In this document: piece after piece, positions 9,401 through 16,916 of the stretch
How the letters are laid out: each line of letters opens with the position of its first letter
How positions within the stretch are numbered: position 1 is the stretch's first letter
NCBI RefSeq assembly: GCF_013033355.1
Contig: NZ_WQDY01000001.1
Coordinates: 62,001-126,000 of the forward strand
Direction: 5' to 3'
DNA: 64,000 nucleotides
DNA from: Ruegeria lacuscaerulensis
GTDB lineage: Bacteria; Pseudomonadota; Alphaproteobacteria; Rhodobacterales; Rhodobacteraceae
The notes under the pieces: generated by a model
What the model was told of the DNA's origin: nothing
Databases searched by the model: none
What the model saw: the letters and a program-made list of their open reading frames with translations, nothing else
Translations under genes and position numbers: made by a program

Positions 9401-10309
9401 GGAAACACTGATGTTGTAGTTATCATCCGCATCTGGGTCGGTAACCGTAAGAGCTCCAATAATTGCGCCTGCCGCGTTTTCCGCGACAGCAACGCCGTCT
9501 AACTTGATAGTGTCGGGCGCTTCGTTGACGTCCAATACTTCGACGGTGAATCGTTCTGTGAGTGTCAGGCCGCCTGAATCCGTAACGGTGACTTCGACCT
9601 CGATCTGGGCTGCCTCCTCGTGATCCAAGGTCACTTCGGGTTTCAGTTGTAGCTGTCCGCCCACAACCTCGAACCGGTCGTCGGACACATGAATTGAATG
9701 CGTGTCTGATGTATCAGGATCTACGACCGTCAGTGTTCCCACCACAGCTCCGGCGGCGTTCTCACTGACTTCTAGGGCATCCAACAGGATTTCTTCGGGG
9801 GCGTCATTTTCATCCTCAGTGGAAGTGACGAAGTTATCACTCGGAGTGCCTGGATTTAAGGGGGAGGGCACGAAGGGAGTTGGTCCTGAATCATACTCGA
9901 CCGTTTGATGTGTTTCGTGCGTATTGCTTTGAATTTCGAATCGCGCGGTGTGATCCCCGGTATCTGGCCCAAGTTGCGCTTCCGCCTTCGGTTTCGTATC
10001 GGCCGTTGGCCCGGTTGCCAAAGTTTGATCCACGGTTTGTTCTGTTTCGGGTGCGGCGTTGCTTTTGTAAGGCGCCTGTTCCTGCACGGAATGAACCCGC
10101 CCAGGCTGGCCGCCCGGTGCGCCGTCTGGTCTGAGCCGCGTCTCAAGGGAACCTGCCCGGTCTTCACCCGTGTGCAGTGCGGATCGGGTGGGATCATTCG
10201 AAACCTGCGGTGTCCCATGGGAAAACTGCGCCGCGAATTCCTCTTTTTCTTCCGTCTCTGACAGCTGGGATTGCGCGAAACTTGAAATTTCGTGTGTGGA
10301 TTTGTTCAT
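6491..10309 (-). CDS. Large cadherin-repeat/PA14-like secreted protein, probable type I secretion substrate
   Basis: Start chosen at the ATG at 10309 because GAGGTA lies 7 bases upstream; this gives 1272 residues. There is no N-terminal signal peptide. Residues ~1-170 are polar and disordered. Four cadherin-like repeats of about 95 residues follow (~171-264, 265-360, 360-453, 610-697), each with SENAAG or AENAAG-type starts and the shared core SDDRFEVV. A separate ~150-residue beta-rich domain (~463-612, rich in Trp and Gly, possibly carbohydrate binding) sits before repeat 4. Then a module of PA14-like domain plus beta-sandwich is duplicated (~705-945 and ~958-1200). The tail is acidic. The divergent exporter operon at 10488-15612 suggests secretion by a type I system. 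Likely an adhesin or matrix protein. Confidence 0.85.
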   Translation of the reverse strand: MNKSTHEISSFAQSQLSETEEKEEFAAQFSHGTPQVSNDPTRSALHTGEDRAGSLETRLRPDGAPGGQPGRVHSVQEQAPYKSNAAPETEQTVDQTLATGPTADTKPKAEAQLGPDTGDHTARFEIQSNTHETHQTVEYDSGPTPFVPSPLNPGTPSDNFVTSTEDENDAPEEILLDALEVSENAAGAVVGTLTVVDPDTSDTHSIHVSDDRFEVVGGQLQLKPEVTLDHEEAAQIEVEVTVTDSGGLTLTERFTVEVLDVNEAPDTIKLDGVAVAENAAGAIIGALTVTDPDADDNYNISVSDDRFEVVDGVLQLKPGVSLDYEDAAQVEVNVTATDTGGLSLTESFTIDVQDINEAPQDVTLDNHSVAENAAGTVIGNLSTLDPDIKEDHAYHVSDDRFEVVDGELRLKPDVQFDHEETDQIELQITTTDSGGLSTTKDFVISIENMNEGPENLTLSINTDNLVSNGSFEEFDLDQGRWRGFNNDPSGSWTDSHGIEIWDQFGGTKASDGDQLMELDHGHGVDSISQVIQTVDGQLYDLGLDLRERLAGGTDTVEVYWNGNLVAELDPQSSDWETFQLQVVGTGQDTLELREPEGQNDSYGALIDNITLTAAMQTVAENVAGAIVGKISFDDPDQGDTHRFEVSDDRFEVVDNLLRLKKGVSLDFEEAASVSVDVTVIDAGGLSQTVNYQVNVADMPDVSVSSGFSVKFFGTTSQDGLRDVDWNAAPVHTEVVSTTDFGQVPHQDSRSNDAFGIEVSGNIDVEEGGLFTFHLDDHNSATLVVDGVTVIPNGSAQTGEIDLAPGTHVIEVRNVGTPGAAGPTLEWEGPGLVGRQPVTAPDLVDAQTVSGMPITFEISAGAVGFTEESHFALSDLPEGTQVETESGSVIAGPDGTVELSGWNVQALMITPPAEFTGPVQATLHHSTPTGGNTSYDGVEMIAFDVNAAQQTLPSAQIFGGFTARYFDVDHKLKNLDDVDWSADPSHQELISEINFETTKGSFWADGSKDTFGAQFEGKITIEEGGSYTFFAGGDDGVAVYINGVEVVDNDGRHGFRTRSGEIELETGTYDIEVRYFENRGRAGLKLEWEGPDTNGREFVQADAGTTIEKDGSFELGIDLSHASPTASVSLEGLPPNTMILSGEDAALSDGGSVELQGWNLDMLEISPPPGFEGTIKAEITVSDKGFNGANISSETQIDLVVGQADDTEGAMMQQGQDLSNLLQSETDELLAWDAHSSPADDGAETDVMAETVQTSPEAEITSIQSDAYERVDW

Positions 10310-10487
10310 TGCGCTACCTCGATTCATCTGTCGGTCCGAACGATAGATATCATGAAGGGTGCTACAGATAGGTTTCATAAATATCTGCAATTTAAAGGAA
10401 ATTATTCACGACGGCATCTGGGTTCTTTACCATTCCTAAAGCGGCGGTCGCGCAACCTTCTGGGACAGGAAAGGGTGATAGTGCATC
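10310..10487. promoter_or_regulatory. Divergent promoter region between secreted protein and exporter operon
   Basis: 178 AT-rich bases separating the repeat protein from the ABC exporter operon. An inverted repeat, CAGATA at 10365-10370 and TATCTG at 10382-10387 with an 11-base spacer, lies between the two starts and could be a shared operator. No regulator can be assigned. Confidence 0.4.
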
Positions 10488-12194
10488 ATGGAACCGCAAC
10501 CGCTTGCTGGAAATTTGTCCCGATCTGGATTTGGATTGCCAATCTGGGCTGCATCGTTTTCGTTGAATGTTCTGGCGCTTCTGATGCCCTTGTCCATTCT
10601 GATGATCTTCGATCGGATTATTCCGTTTCAATCCACAGATACGTTGCGGGTACTAACCGTCGTATTGATCATCAGCGCCGCGGCAGAACTTGTTTTGCGC
10701 CAGTGCAGAACAATTATGCTGACCAGCACCGCCGAAGGCACGGCGATAGGCAACCGTCGGCGGTTTTTGAAACAGGTTCTAAATGCGAACACCCGGTCAT
10801 TTTCGCAAAATACTGACAGCACTTATTTTGAACGGTTTGCCGCCATTGATCAGTTGAGGGATTATCAATCAGGGCAAAGCCAGACGCTTTCTATTGATTT
10901 ACCCTTTACTGTGTTGTTCGCGGTGTTGATCGGGTTGATCGGAGGCTGGCTGTTTCTTGTTCCTCTCGGCGCGTTTTGCATCGTGCTTGGTTTTGCCTTT
11001 GTGATGAAGCGCGCTCAGTGGGTGTTGTTCGAACGGCGCAAATCTCTGGACGCCCGAAGATACGCCTTTTTGTTAGAAACTCTGTCCAACGTGCAGACTG
11101 TAAAAGCTAACCGGATGGAACCGCAGATGGCGCGCCGGTTTGAAATGCTCGAAGAGCAAACCGTAAATATTAGTAACAAATTAATCCAATTTGCGGGGAT
11201 TGCACAGAGTTTCGGAGCGATTTTTTCACAAATGATGGTCGCGGCAATGGGGCTTTGGGGGGCCTGCCTCGTCATCCAGAACCATATAGGCATTGCCGAG
11301 CTTGCAGCCTGTATGTTGTTGAATGGTCGTATCATCCAGCCTTTGAACAAGTTGATGACATTGTGGGTTCAATCCGAAAATGTCTCGGTTGCACGAGGGC
11401 GGTTAAATGACATGGAGGAGTTGGAAGTCAACGAAATACCTTCTGGCCAAGTACCTGAAATACTGGGGCAAATTTCGGTGCGCGAGATGGCTGTCGAGCG
11501 CACGGATAGTACAGGCGCACTCATGGCTCCGGTAAGTTTTTTAGTACCACCCTCTGGTTGCGTTTTGTTGGAAGCCGAACAGAGTTGGATGGTTGACTAC
11601 GTTTTCGATGCGATCTCTGGTCAACGGCTTCCCTCGAACGGAGAGGTCTTGATCGATGGCTTTTCCGGGGCCAAACGTGTCAATCAAAAAGGGCAGGGCG
11701 CGACGATCGTGCTTGAGGCGGACCCTGCAATGTTTTCAGGCACTTTACTTGAAAACCTGAGCGCATTTGGGGACGCGCAAGTCGTTGAGAAGGCGAAAAA
11801 GTTTGCTGCTGCGTTGGGATTGGAAAAACGCATTCACCGGCTCCCCGCAGGGTACAACACCGTCATGACTGCGCGAACAAGTTTCGAGAAAGACCCAGTC
11901 AACCGTCACTTGGTTTCTTTGACACGGGCATTGGCGTTGCAACCCAAAATTTTGCTCATGAATGAGCCGTCGGCGGCTCTGGACACACCAGAACGCCAGG
12001 CTTTGGCGGATTGTTTAAGAACCCTTGCGCCGCGGCCGACTATTGTTTTGTCCAGTCCGGACCCGCGCTTACGACAACTGGCAGATCAGGTCGTTCATCT
12101 AAAGGCAAAGCTGTCTGACGAGATCACGTCTTGGAGGGATGATGCAGAGCTGGATCGCCAGGCCGCGCTGCTTAAACAACGGGGGGCGGCATGA
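10488..12194 (+). CDS. Type I secretion ABC subunit with degenerate ATPase domain (no peptidase-like domain)
   Basis: 568 residues: an exporter-type membrane domain (~15-300, about six membrane segments, with the family pattern ALLMPLSILMIFDRIIP) and a nucleotide-binding-domain fold (~325-545). In the latter the Walker A P-loop is gone: the expected GxxGxGKST position reads LEAEQSWMVD (361-370). The Q-loop Gln is Glu410, the LSGGQ signature is absent (~464-472), Walker B Asp is Asn492 (LLMNEPSAALD, though Glu493 is kept), and the switch His is missing (SSPDP, ~522-526). It should therefore be unable to hydrolyse ATP. First gene of an operon; it overlaps the next ABC gene by 4 bases. The frame is intact and the fold conserved, so this is not a decayed pseudogene. 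Confidence 0.88.
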   Translation: MEPQPLAGNLSRSGFGLPIWAASFSLNVLALLMPLSILMIFDRIIPFQSTDTLRVLTVVLIISAAAELVLRQCRTIMLTSTAEGTAIGNRRRFLKQVLNANTRSFSQNTDSTYFERFAAIDQLRDYQSGQSQTLSIDLPFTVLFAVLIGLIGGWLFLVPLGAFCIVLGFAFVMKRAQWVLFERRKSLDARRYAFLLETLSNVQTVKANRMEPQMARRFEMLEEQTVNISNKLIQFAGIAQSFGAIFSQMMVAAMGLWGACLVIQNHIGIAELAACMLLNGRIIQPLNKLMTLWVQSENVSVARGRLNDMEELEVNEIPSGQVPEILGQISVREMAVERTDSTGALMAPVSFLVPPSGCVLLEAEQSWMVDYVFDAISGQRLPSNGEVLIDGFSGAKRVNQKGQGATIVLEADPAMFSGTLLENLSAFGDAQVVEKAKKFAAALGLEKRIHRLPAGYNTVMTARTSFEKDPVNRHLVSLTRALALQPKILLMNEPSAALDTPERQALADCLRTLAPRPTIVLSSPDPRLRQLADQVVHLKAKLSDEITSWRDDAELDRQAALLKQRGAA

Positions 12195-14287
12195 CAAGTC
12201 TAAGCCCGCAAAGCGCAAGGGGACTTCTACAACGACTTCTATTGGCGGAGGGTTGGAAAAATGGAAAGGACACTATTGCCGAAGCGTTCCCTCATTTGTC
12301 GTCCGAACTGCACCGCGACGACATAATAGAAGCGCTTGGCAACCTGAATATTCCTTTCTGGAGAGTCAGGTGCAGGGAAAGCGAGATAACTGATCAAGAA
12401 TGTCCCGCGCTTGTCTTTCCCAAGTCCGGCGGGTGTTACATTGCCCTTGGGCGTTCCGCGCGGACGATCAGGGTCAGTGACAGCCAAAACCCCGACCTGC
12501 GTCACTATCTTCCAGGTTCAGGCCTTTGCACCGTAATCAAGTTGCAAACCGCGACACCAGGGATATCGGAGAAGAAATTTACATCTGTACGTTCGGCTTT
12601 CGCGGGTATGCGCGCGATGCTGCCTTGGTTGTTGGTTACGTCGCTGCTTACAAACGTTTTGGGCCTGCTGACTCCATTGTTGATCATGGCGATCTATGAT
12701 CGTGTCATTCCGTCGGGATCCATTGATATGTTGGTTTCATTGGCAGTCGGTGTCGCCATAATCGGAATATCGGATTTCGCCTTCCGTCTTGCGCGATCTC
12801 GCGCGCTTGCTTACGTCGGATGGCACGGTGAGCGTCAGTTGATGATCGCCCTGTTTCAAAAACTGATGTCCCTTCCGCTTAGCCAGCTGCAAAAGTCAGA
12901 TGTGACGCAGCAATTGACTCGATTTCGCCAATTCGAATCTTTGAGAGAAGTTTTCACAGGTCAGGTGATGCCAGCCGTTCTGGATTTGCCATTTGTGTTG
13001 ATTTTTCTGACCCTTCTGTTCTTTCTCGCACCCGAAGCCGGATTGTTGTGTCTCGGCATGGTTGTCGTGTTCATTTTGGTCGGTTGTCTTACCATTCCGC
13101 GTCAGCGCAACTTGGACCGCGCCGCTGCCGAGGCCGCTGAAGTCGGCCAATCGTTGGCGCAGGATGCGATCGTTCATCAGAAAGTAATTGCAAACCTGGG
13201 CTTGCAGGAAAGATGGATGCGACGTTCGACGCCAATGATCGGAGTCGCCGAAGCCGCAGCCCGTCGCGCCCGCCAATTTCAGGCGTTTACCCAGTCGCTT
13301 GCGCAAATTTTGACCGCTTTGACGGTCGTCGGCTCAATCATCCTGAGCGCCCATGGGGCGGTAACTGCCGATCTGAGTTTTGGCGCTTTGATTGCGGCCA
13401 TAGCCCTGGTTTCCAAGGTGCTGACTCCGGTGCAGACTTTGTATGCCAGCTTCCCTCAGATGTTAAATTCAGTTTCCAGCCGAGCGCAGGCGGACCGGGT
13501 CCTGGGATTGCAGGAAGAATTGGAACTGCGTTTGGCCCAATCGCATCGAAAAACACTTCGTGGAGCGATTTCACTGTCCTCGGTTACGTATCGGCCGGAC
13601 CCGCTGAATGGCCCGATTTTGTCGCAGGCCAGTTTGAATTGCGAACCGGGTGAAATTGTTTTGCTCATGAGTAGTGATGCTACCAGCCGGACTGCGGTTT
13701 TGGATCTGATCGACGGGCTGCACACGCCATTGGCCGGTACGATCGAACATGATGGCATCGACATTCGTCAGATAGCGCGGGATGAGCTGCGTAAGTCAGT
13801 CACCTACGCCCCTTATGAGAAGTCTCTGTTTTACGGTACGGTCGCGCAGAATTTCCGTCTTGCATGTTCGTCGCTTTCGGATGCCGAAATCGTTGCCGCC
13901 CTGGATCATATGGACTTGTTGAATGACACTGGGTTGTTGGCAAAGGGGCTGGAAACGCGCCTGACGGACGTGACACTGGCGCAATTGTCAGATGAAACCG
14001 TCAAAGCGCTGACCTTAGCGCGCAGTATCGCGCGCCCGTCTACTGTCTATCTGTTCTCCGAGCCTACAAACGGTCTTTCGGACATGCGCCGTGACGGGTT
14101 TAAAAGATGGGTTTGGGAGCAAAGAGGGCGAAAAACGATACTCATTTCCAGCGCGGACCGCTCGTTCCTCAACATTGCAGACCGTTTCGTTTTTCTGAAC
14201 GGCGATAGGGTCGTTGTAAATGCAACAGGGGATGCCGGGTTAAAGAAAATCCAAGCTGCTCTGAAAACTGCTGAGGGTCGATCATGA
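12191..14287 (+). CDS. Type I secretion ABC subunit with C39-like domain and degenerate ATPase domain
   Basis: 698 residues. Residues ~1-130 look like the C39-peptidase-like domain of HlyB-type exporters without an evident catalytic Cys motif. Membrane domain ~140-430. The ATPase fold (~455-690) is degenerate: the P-loop position reads MSSDATSRTA (493-502) with Arg500 where the essential Lys belongs, the Q-loop Gln is Tyr542, the LSGGQ signature is LSDET (599-603), Walker B Asp is Ser623 (VYLFSEPTNGLS), and the switch His is Ala655. It is thus a second catalytically dead-looking subunit, degenerate at different residues from its neighbour. It overlaps both flanking genes by 4 bases (ATGA), which implies translational coupling and a fixed stoichiometry with the other subunit and the HlyD adaptor. 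Confidence 0.88.
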   Translation: MTSLSPQSARGLLQRLLLAEGWKNGKDTIAEAFPHLSSELHRDDIIEALGNLNIPFWRVRCRESEITDQECPALVFPKSGGCYIALGRSARTIRVSDSQNPDLRHYLPGSGLCTVIKLQTATPGISEKKFTSVRSAFAGMRAMLPWLLVTSLLTNVLGLLTPLLIMAIYDRVIPSGSIDMLVSLAVGVAIIGISDFAFRLARSRALAYVGWHGERQLMIALFQKLMSLPLSQLQKSDVTQQLTRFRQFESLREVFTGQVMPAVLDLPFVLIFLTLLFFLAPEAGLLCLGMVVVFILVGCLTIPRQRNLDRAAAEAAEVGQSLAQDAIVHQKVIANLGLQERWMRRSTPMIGVAEAAARRARQFQAFTQSLAQILTALTVVGSIILSAHGAVTADLSFGALIAAIALVSKVLTPVQTLYASFPQMLNSVSSRAQADRVLGLQEELELRLAQSHRKTLRGAISLSSVTYRPDPLNGPILSQASLNCEPGEIVLLMSSDATSRTAVLDLIDGLHTPLAGTIEHDGIDIRQIARDELRKSVTYAPYEKSLFYGTVAQNFRLACSSLSDAEIVAALDHMDLLNDTGLLAKGLETRLTDVTLAQLSDETVKALTLARSIARPSTVYLFSEPTNGLSDMRRDGFKRWVWEQRGRKTILISSADRSFLNIADRFVFLNGDRVVVNATGDAGLKKIQAALKTAEGRS

Positions 14288-15612
14288 CACGTAAGGAATA
14301 CACCAATACCAAGCCGGGACCGATGGCCAGGGCGGTGGAAAGAAGGCGCAAAAAACCTCCTCGTTTTGCGGCTTTTTTGACTTTGGTCTTTTTTTTGATG
14401 ATCTGTGGCCTCGTGACGGTAGCCGGGCGAACAATGATGCCACAGATCACGCGCGCCCCGGGTACGATCATGCCAATTGGGGACTACCCGCAGATTGAAA
14501 CTCTACATGGTGGAATCGTAAAAGAGGTCCACGTCCGAAACGGTCAAAGAGTTGAGGCAGGCGATGTACTGGTAGAGTTGGAGCATCCGGATCTGACGCA
14601 AGAAAGGGATCTGGCTGCAGAACAGATCGAGGCAATCCAGCGAGATCTGGAAAATGCGATGACCGTACTTGCGATGCTCAACAGGGCTGTGCCTCCAAGC
14701 GTGTCCGAGATCAAAGCGCTCGAAGCTCAGGGGCTTGTGACGGCGTCATCCAGATTGCAGCTGTTCTTTGAACGTCAGAGAATCCAACAAACATCATTGG
14801 AGCAGCAAAAGGAAACGCTGGATATTTTGCGGCAGGCGGCGGACCTTGCCAATAGGCGTGTGGTCAAGAAAGAGGAGCTTCTGGCGAAGTATGCTCAGCT
14901 TCAGGCTCAAGGTTTCAAGTCGCTTAGCGATTATCTCGAAGAGGAAGACGAAGTCGACGCGGTACGCTCAGCCGCATCTGCAGCTTCGGTGCGTCTTGCC
15001 GAGGCGCAAAGTGCGCTCATCTTGGCAAGTTCGACATTGCAAGAAGAGACACTGTCTTTGCGTGATGACGTTCTCACCCGGATTTCCGAATTAGAGAAGG
15101 AACGAGATCGTCTGCGTGTGTCCCAACAGATCGTAGCGGGTAAACTCGCCGGGCTCCGCATCGTTGCGCCAGCGCGTGGAGTTATTCAATCGGTCGCATT
15201 TCCCAACCTAGGAGAAGTGATCGCGCCCGGAGAAACCATCTTTGAGATCCTACCAACCAGACAGGCGCTGATAGTCGAGGCACGTATTCCGAATGCCGAG
15301 GTCGGGCATGTCAATGCCGACGATCCGGTGTCGATCAGCGTGGACACATTCGACGTGCGCCGTTTTGGCAAAGTCGAGGGGCAATTGAACTCGATTTACC
15401 CCTTGCCATTGACAGATGAAAAAACGGGCGAAACCTATTTCCGCGCCTCTTTGGCGTTGGCGCAGGTGTCGGTCGGAACCGGGTCTTTCGCTCGACCACT
15501 GCAGGCAGGGATGACCGTGGTTGCCGAAATGAAAACCGGAGAACAGACGTTGCTGGCCTATCTTCTCAAGCCGGTCCAGACAACATTGGATCGCGCATTC
15601 AAGGAAAGATAG
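14284..15612 (+). CDS. HlyD-family periplasmic adaptor of type I secretion system
   Basis: 442 residues, standard for an HlyD/PrsE membrane fusion protein that links an inner-membrane exporter to a TolC-like outer-membrane channel. A cytoplasmic basic N-terminus is followed by one membrane segment (~25-48), a split lipoyl half-motif (GGIVKEVHVRNGQRVEAGDV, ~77-96), long coiled-coil helices (~110-280), the second lipoyl half (GLRIVAPARGVIQSV), and a C-terminal beta-barrel ending near the membrane-proximal region. It overlaps the preceding ABC gene by 4 bases and closes the operon. No TolC-family gene is in the window, so the outer-membrane channel would be supplied from elsewhere. Confidence 0.93.
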   Translation: MTRKEYTNTKPGPMARAVERRRKKPPRFAAFLTLVFFLMICGLVTVAGRTMMPQITRAPGTIMPIGDYPQIETLHGGIVKEVHVRNGQRVEAGDVLVELEHPDLTQERDLAAEQIEAIQRDLENAMTVLAMLNRAVPPSVSEIKALEAQGLVTASSRLQLFFERQRIQQTSLEQQKETLDILRQAADLANRRVVKKEELLAKYAQLQAQGFKSLSDYLEEEDEVDAVRSAASAASVRLAEAQSALILASSTLQEETLSLRDDVLTRISELEKERDRLRVSQQIVAGKLAGLRIVAPARGVIQSVAFPNLGEVIAPGETIFEILPTRQALIVEARIPNAEVGHVNADDPVSISVDTFDVRRFGKVEGQLNSIYPLPLTDEKTGETYFRASLALAQVSVGTGSFARPLQAGMTVVAEMKTGEQTLLAYLLKPVQTTLDRAFKER

Positions 15613-15745
15613 CCGGCTGACGTCGAAATGGGGCCGTAAGACTGCCGCGATCCATCTCTGCGGCGGGCGAGGCGCAGCGGTCTTGCACTGCGGTCACAAA
15701 ACCCATCATGTTCGAATTTAGGGAATATGAGGCGGGAGCTCCTGA

Positions 15746-16771
15746 ATGGCTGATACCATGCTGCAAGAAACGCGGGTTTTGGTCGTCGTCGCGCCCAGTT
15801 TCAACATCGCGACAACAATGGGTTTTATCGATCCGCTGAGGGCGGCGAATTACCTCGACGGCTCGGGTCATTTCAAATGGGAATTTGCGTCCGAAGCCGG
15901 AGGATCCTGCACGTCCAGCAACGGGGCCTCAATCTGGACACGCGCCTTGAGCGAGGTCGCTGCATCCGAAGTGGACATCGTTGTCGTATCGGCCAGTTGG
16001 GCCCCGGAAAAGCATGCGACCGATCGCACCGAAAAGGCGCTTAGGAATTGGGCGCGTCGAGGCGCGAGTATGATCGCGCTGGATACTGGAGCATTCATTC
16101 TTGCCCAGGCAGGGTTGCTACGGGGGCGTAAGGCGACAGTGCATTACGAACATATCGACGCGTTCCAAGAGCTTTTCCCCGACGTGGAAGTTGTCGAGAA
16201 CTTGTTTGTTTTGGACGGCAACCGGATCACATGCTGTGGTGGCGGGGCTTCGGTCGATCTGGGGTTGCAAGTGTTACAGGGTCTGCATGGAAGCGCGCTT
16301 GCCAATGCGGCGGCCCGGTACGTGTTCCACGACACACTACGCGGCCCGGCCAACAGGCAGCAACCCGACGGCGCCGAGCCGCTGGGGGCAACGGTTCCAG
16401 CGAAACTGCGTCTAGCAATTCAGGCTATGGAGGCAAATTTGGAAGACCCATTGCCTGTGCCCGAAATATGCAAAGTCGTCGGTATCTCGCATCGGCAACT
16501 CGATCGCTTGTTTGCGGTTCATGTCGGAAAGACACCAGCCTTGTATTACCGGGATATCCGTCTTGATCGGGCGCGGGGCCTTGTGACGCAGACGCGCCTT
16601 CCCTTGGCCGAGATTGCCATTGCATCAGGCTTTGCCAGCCAGGTGCATTTCAGCAGGTCATACAAAGACAGGTTTGGCTTGCCACCCAGCGTGGATAGGG
16701 TCGAAGGCAGGGTGCCATTTGAATTTCGTGCTTGGCCAATGCACAGAAATCCCAAGGACCGAGATGGCTAA
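15746..16771 (+). CDS. GlxA-type AraC-family transcriptional regulator with DJ-1/PfpI-like domain
   Basis: 341 residues. Residues ~8-190 are a class-I glutamine-amidotransferase/DJ-1-like sensing domain (VLVVVAPSFNIATTMGFIDPLR; ALDTGAFILAQAGLL), and ~220-325 hold the two helix-turn-helix units of AraC regulators (VPEICKVVGISHRQLDRLF and LAEIAIASGFASQVHFSRSYKDRFG). Family members such as GbdR and CdhR activate glycine-betaine and carnitine catabolic genes. It is immediately upstream of and co-oriented with the Rieske oxygenase/sulfatase operon and is its most likely activator. The inducer is unknown. Confidence 0.9.
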   Translation: MADTMLQETRVLVVVAPSFNIATTMGFIDPLRAANYLDGSGHFKWEFASEAGGSCTSSNGASIWTRALSEVAASEVDIVVVSASWAPEKHATDRTEKALRNWARRGASMIALDTGAFILAQAGLLRGRKATVHYEHIDAFQELFPDVEVVENLFVLDGNRITCCGGGASVDLGLQVLQGLHGSALANAAARYVFHDTLRGPANRQQPDGAEPLGATVPAKLRLAIQAMEANLEDPLPVPEICKVVGISHRQLDRLFAVHVGKTPALYYRDIRLDRARGLVTQTRLPLAEIAIASGFASQVHFSRSYKDRFGLPPSVDRVEGRVPFEFRAWPMHRNPKDRDG

Positions 16772-16916
16772 AAAAATAAAAAATATGGCAAAAAAAGTTA
16801 AGGAAAAAGTGTTTTTTCCACGGATCATGAGCCTGATGACCCAATTGGCGGGCCAATTTACGGCCCGATTTCGCGGAGAGAACGATGAGCGAGCTACCCT
16901 CAAAAGCGCAATTTGA
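16764..16916 (+). CDS. Possible 50-residue basic small protein (uncertain)
   Basis: An ATG at 16764 is preceded by AAGGA at good spacing and opens a 50-codon frame that overlaps the end of the regulator gene by 8 bases and the start of the Rieske gene by 32 bases. The product would start MAKKIKNMAKKVKEKVFF, very Lys-rich, followed by an amphipathic stretch. The DNA here is strikingly A-rich compared with its neighbours. I do not recognise a family. It could equally be an untranslated spacer that happens to be open. Confidence 0.25.
   Translation: MAKKIKNMAKKVKEKVFFPRIMSLMTQLAGQFTARFRGENDERATLKSAI

Noticed and set aside
10488..14287. The degenerate ABC genes as pseudogenes
   Set aside because: Both frames are full length, membrane domains and fold-defining residues are intact, and they overlap functional-looking neighbours; decay would be expected to bring stops or frameshifts.
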